A stretch of 7,323 bases of DNA from an uncultured Clostridia bacterium (GTDB taxonomy: Bacteria > Bacillota > Clostridia > TANB77 > CAG-508): assembly GCA_944386375.1 (NCBI GenBank), contig CALXAW010000067.1, forward strand, positions 1 to 7,323, in the 5' to 3' direction. The translations under genes and the position numbers were made by a program. The notes under the pieces are model-generated. The model saw only the letters and a program-made list of their open reading frames with translations. It ran no database searches and was not told the origin of the DNA. Positions 6,114 through 7,323 of the stretch are shown piece after piece (the stretch's first letter is position 1; each line of letters starts with the position of its first letter).

Positions 6114-6221
6114 TTTTGTTCACTTTGCATATTTGTGGATTTTTTCCTGCCCCACATAAGCAGATATTCTTTATTTTCCGGGTCTTTCCCGATATTTTTT
6201 ATTTCTTGCGTTTTAGTATTA
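6114..6221. other. Unassigned spacer between hairpins B and A4
   Basis: About 108 bases with no gene I can support. It contains a small perfect hairpin CGGG-TCTTT-CCCG at 6179-6191, followed on the plus strand by ATATTTTTTATTT, and a weak pairing TGTGG/CCACA around 6135-6155. Base composition has short GC-richer patches (CCTGCCCCAC, CCGGG) unlike the surrounding sequence. This could be a remnant of another repeat. I see no convincing promoter on either strand. Confidence 0.5.
6179..6200 (+). terminator. Possible weak plus-strand terminator-like hairpin
   Basis: CGGG and CCCG separated by five bases, then GATATTTTTTATT. The shape is that of a rho-independent terminator read on the plus strand, but the stem is only 4 base pairs and no plus-strand gene precedes it. 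It may be incidental. Confidence 0.2.
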
Positions 6222-6367
6222 CCTATCTTCTAAAATTGATAAAAAGTGATAAGATGTGCATTTTTGCTAGTTATTATAAGCCGGAGTCGTACTTGATGTA
6301 CGATGAGGTTTATAATAGATAACGAAAATGTGCAGATTGTTGCCTTTTATCAATTTTAGGGGTTAGG
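6222..6367 (+). repeat. Family A long hairpin repeat, copy A4
   Basis: The core left arm 6242-6282 pairs with right arm 6307-6348. The outer stem TAAAATTGATAAAA (6231-6244) pairs with TTTTATCAATTTTA (6345-6358), 14 of 14. It extends further by CUUC/GGGG (6227-6230 with 6359-6362) and, across one U-U mismatch, CCTA/TAGG (6222-6225 with 6364-6367), so the foot reaches over the L23 stop codon. Compared with A2, three pairs change on both sides: G-C to A-U, G-C to A-U and C-G to U-A. The apex reads CC-GGAG-UCGUAC ... GUACGA-UGA-GG. A C-A mismatch at 6267 is the main new defect. The outer stem sequence is unrelated to those of A2 and A3 but is still self-complementary. Orientation is the same as in all other A copies. 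Confidence 0.93.
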
Positions 6368-6710
6368 CACCCATAAACTCGTCTATACTATCTTTAAATT
6401 TCTTAGTTGCTTTTGTTGCCTTTCCGCCTTTAGTTAAATATGTTTTTTCTGATAGTTCTGTATCTATTGTAACAACAGCTTTTTTCCAGTCTGATGTTTT
6501 TCCTACATGATACCCTACTCTTTTTTTCTTTCCTTTAACATTCATTGTATTAACTTTTAATACTTTAACATTAAAAAGTTTTTCAACAGCTTTTGCTATT
6601 TCAACTTTTGTAGCTTTTTTGTTAACTTTGAAAGTATATTTTCCTTCTTGTAGTCCATCATTACTTTTTTCTGTAATTATTGGTTTTACTATAATTTCTT
6701 CTGGTAACAT
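6363..6710 (-). CDS. rplW: 50S ribosomal protein L23 (uL23)
   Basis: Protein at the peptide tunnel exit that forms the docking site for trigger factor and the signal recognition particle. The 115 residues carry the family blocks IIVKPIITEKSN at the start, YTFKVNKKATKVEIAKAVEKLFNVKVLKVNTMNVKGKKKR through the middle, and the SDWKKAVVTI strand. A C-terminal extension (about 95-115, ending KKFKDSIDEFMGA) makes it longer than the usual 95-100 residues. The ATG at 6708-6710 directly follows the L4 TAA stop (TAAATG) and its AGAGGAGGTG ribosome binding site lies within the last L4 codons. The stop codon at 6363-6365 falls inside the extended foot of hairpin A4. Confidence 0.97.
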   Translation of the reverse strand: MLPEEIIVKPIITEKSNDGLQEGKYTFKVNKKATKVEIAKAVEKLFNVKVLKVNTMNVKGKKKRVGYHVGKTSDWKKAVVTIDTELSEKTYLTKGGKATKATKKFKDSIDEFMGA

Positions 6711-7322
6711 TTAAGCATACACCTCCTCTATTTTCTTAACAGTTTCTAGAGGTAATATTAATTTATTGTATTTTAATAAATCAAATATGTTTATGTTGTT
6801 TAATACAATTGTTTTTACACCTTCTATATTTCTGCTTGAATATTGAACTTGTTTGTTGTTCTCTGGAAGGATAATTAATATTTTTCCTTCTAATTTTAAA
6901 TCTTGTAATGCCTTAACCATTGTTTTTGTTTTTATTTCTGCTAATTCTAATTTATCTACAACAGTTAATTCTTTTTCTAATACTTTAGAACTTAAAACAG
7001 ATTTTATAGCAAGTCTTTTTTCTTTTTTATTAACTCTATATTTATATGAACGAGGTTTTGGTCCTAATGCTATACCACCTTTAATCCATTGTGGAGCGCG
7101 GATACTACCTTGTCTTGCTCTACCTGTTCCTTTTTGTCTCCATGGTTTTTTACCACCACCACGTACTTCTGATCTTGTTTTTGTGCTTTGAGTTCCTTGT
7201 CTTTGGTTAGCTAAATAATTTACTAATACACTATGTACTACTGTTTTATTTGGCTCTATTCCAAAAACATTATCTGATAGCTCTACATCGCTAACTTTTT
7301 TACCTTTTAAATCATATACATC
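6711..7322 (-). CDS. rplD: 50S ribosomal protein L4 (uL4), 5'-truncated by window edge
   Basis: Large-subunit protein whose extended loop lines the peptide exit tunnel; in some bacteria it also represses the S10 operon. The frame is open from the window edge to the TAA at 6711-6713, giving 203 residues beginning DVYDLKGKKVSDVELSD. Only a few N-terminal residues are missing compared with the roughly 205-207-residue family. The tunnel loop GGGKKPWRQKGTGRARQGS, then IRAPQW, falls near visible residues 55-79 and is intact; GPKPRSYKYRVNKKEKR follows. An internal ATG at 6918-6920 would give just 69 residues and is not the start, because the conserved loop lies upstream of it. It abuts L23. The truncation is due only to the window. 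Confidence 0.97.
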   Translation of the reverse strand, partial: DVYDLKGKKVSDVELSDNVFGIEPNKTVVHSVLVNYLANQRQGTQSTKTRSEVRGGGKKPWRQKGTGRARQGSIRAPQWIKGGIALGPKPRSYKYRVNKKEKRLAIKSVLSSKVLEKELTVVDKLELAEIKTKTMVKALQDLKLEGKILIILPENNKQVQYSSRNIEGVKTIVLNNINIFDLLKYNKLILPLETVKKIEEVYA

Positions 7323-7323
7323 T

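Noticed and set aside
6114..6221. Internal promoter or r-protein leader structure before rplB
   Set aside because: I could not find a convincing -35/-10 pair on the minus strand or a recognisable protein-binding leader; the gap is explained mostly by the two hairpins.
6116..6322. Plus-strand open frame across the L23-L2 gap
   Set aside because: Composition is hydrophobic from T-rich DNA, it has no ribosome binding site, and half of it is the A4 repeat.
1089..6358. The repeats as a CRISPR array
   Set aside because: Units are over 120 bases, are over 1 kb apart with genes between them, and have no regular spacers.

Overview
This window is a stretch of the conserved bacterial S10-spc ribosomal protein cluster, with every gene on the minus strand. 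In transcription order (right to left) it reads L4 (5'-truncated at the right edge), L23, L2, S19, L22, S3, L16, L29, S17, L14, L24, L5, S14, S8, L6. The DNA is strongly AT-rich. S14 is the short four-cysteine form, L24 has a four-cysteine tail, and nearly every gene has a strong purine-rich Shine-Dalgarno site. This points to a low-GC Firmicute, most likely of the Clostridia; genus and species cannot be read from the sequence.

Gene spacing is compact. L4/L23 abut, S3/L16 and L16/L29 overlap, and the other ordinary gaps are 4 to 29 bases. All three gaps longer than that inside the window (L23-L2, 387 bases; L14-L24, 214 bases; S14-S8, 190 bases), and the visible part of the gap beyond L6, contain a long imperfect hairpin repeat. 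I call it family A: copies A1 (cut by the left edge), A2, A3 and A4. The L23-L2 gap also holds a second hairpin, family B, directly next to the rplB ribosome binding site.

The proteins all belong to the two ribosomal subunits and would be made as one polycistronic message. No promoter, tRNA, rRNA, CRISPR array or transposase gene is visible.

The notable content is the hairpin families. Family A copies are about 124-128 bases and all lie in the same orientation, opposite to the operon. Their right arms start 0 to about 5 bases after the stop codon of the preceding gene. The A2 and A3 cores differ at one base in 106, yet their outermost stem sequences differ while each stays self-complementary. 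Between A2 and A4, three stem pairs change on both sides. Most other non-Watson-Crick positions are G-U on the plus strand, which would be A-C on the minus strand. So the folded strand is the plus strand, antisense to the ribosomal mRNA. Family B folds best on the minus strand and shares with A the same apical module: an internal loop GRAG/UGA under a short GUAC-type hairpin. I infer a dispersed, probably mobile, non-coding hairpin family tolerated inside an essential operon; what it does is not known from this window.
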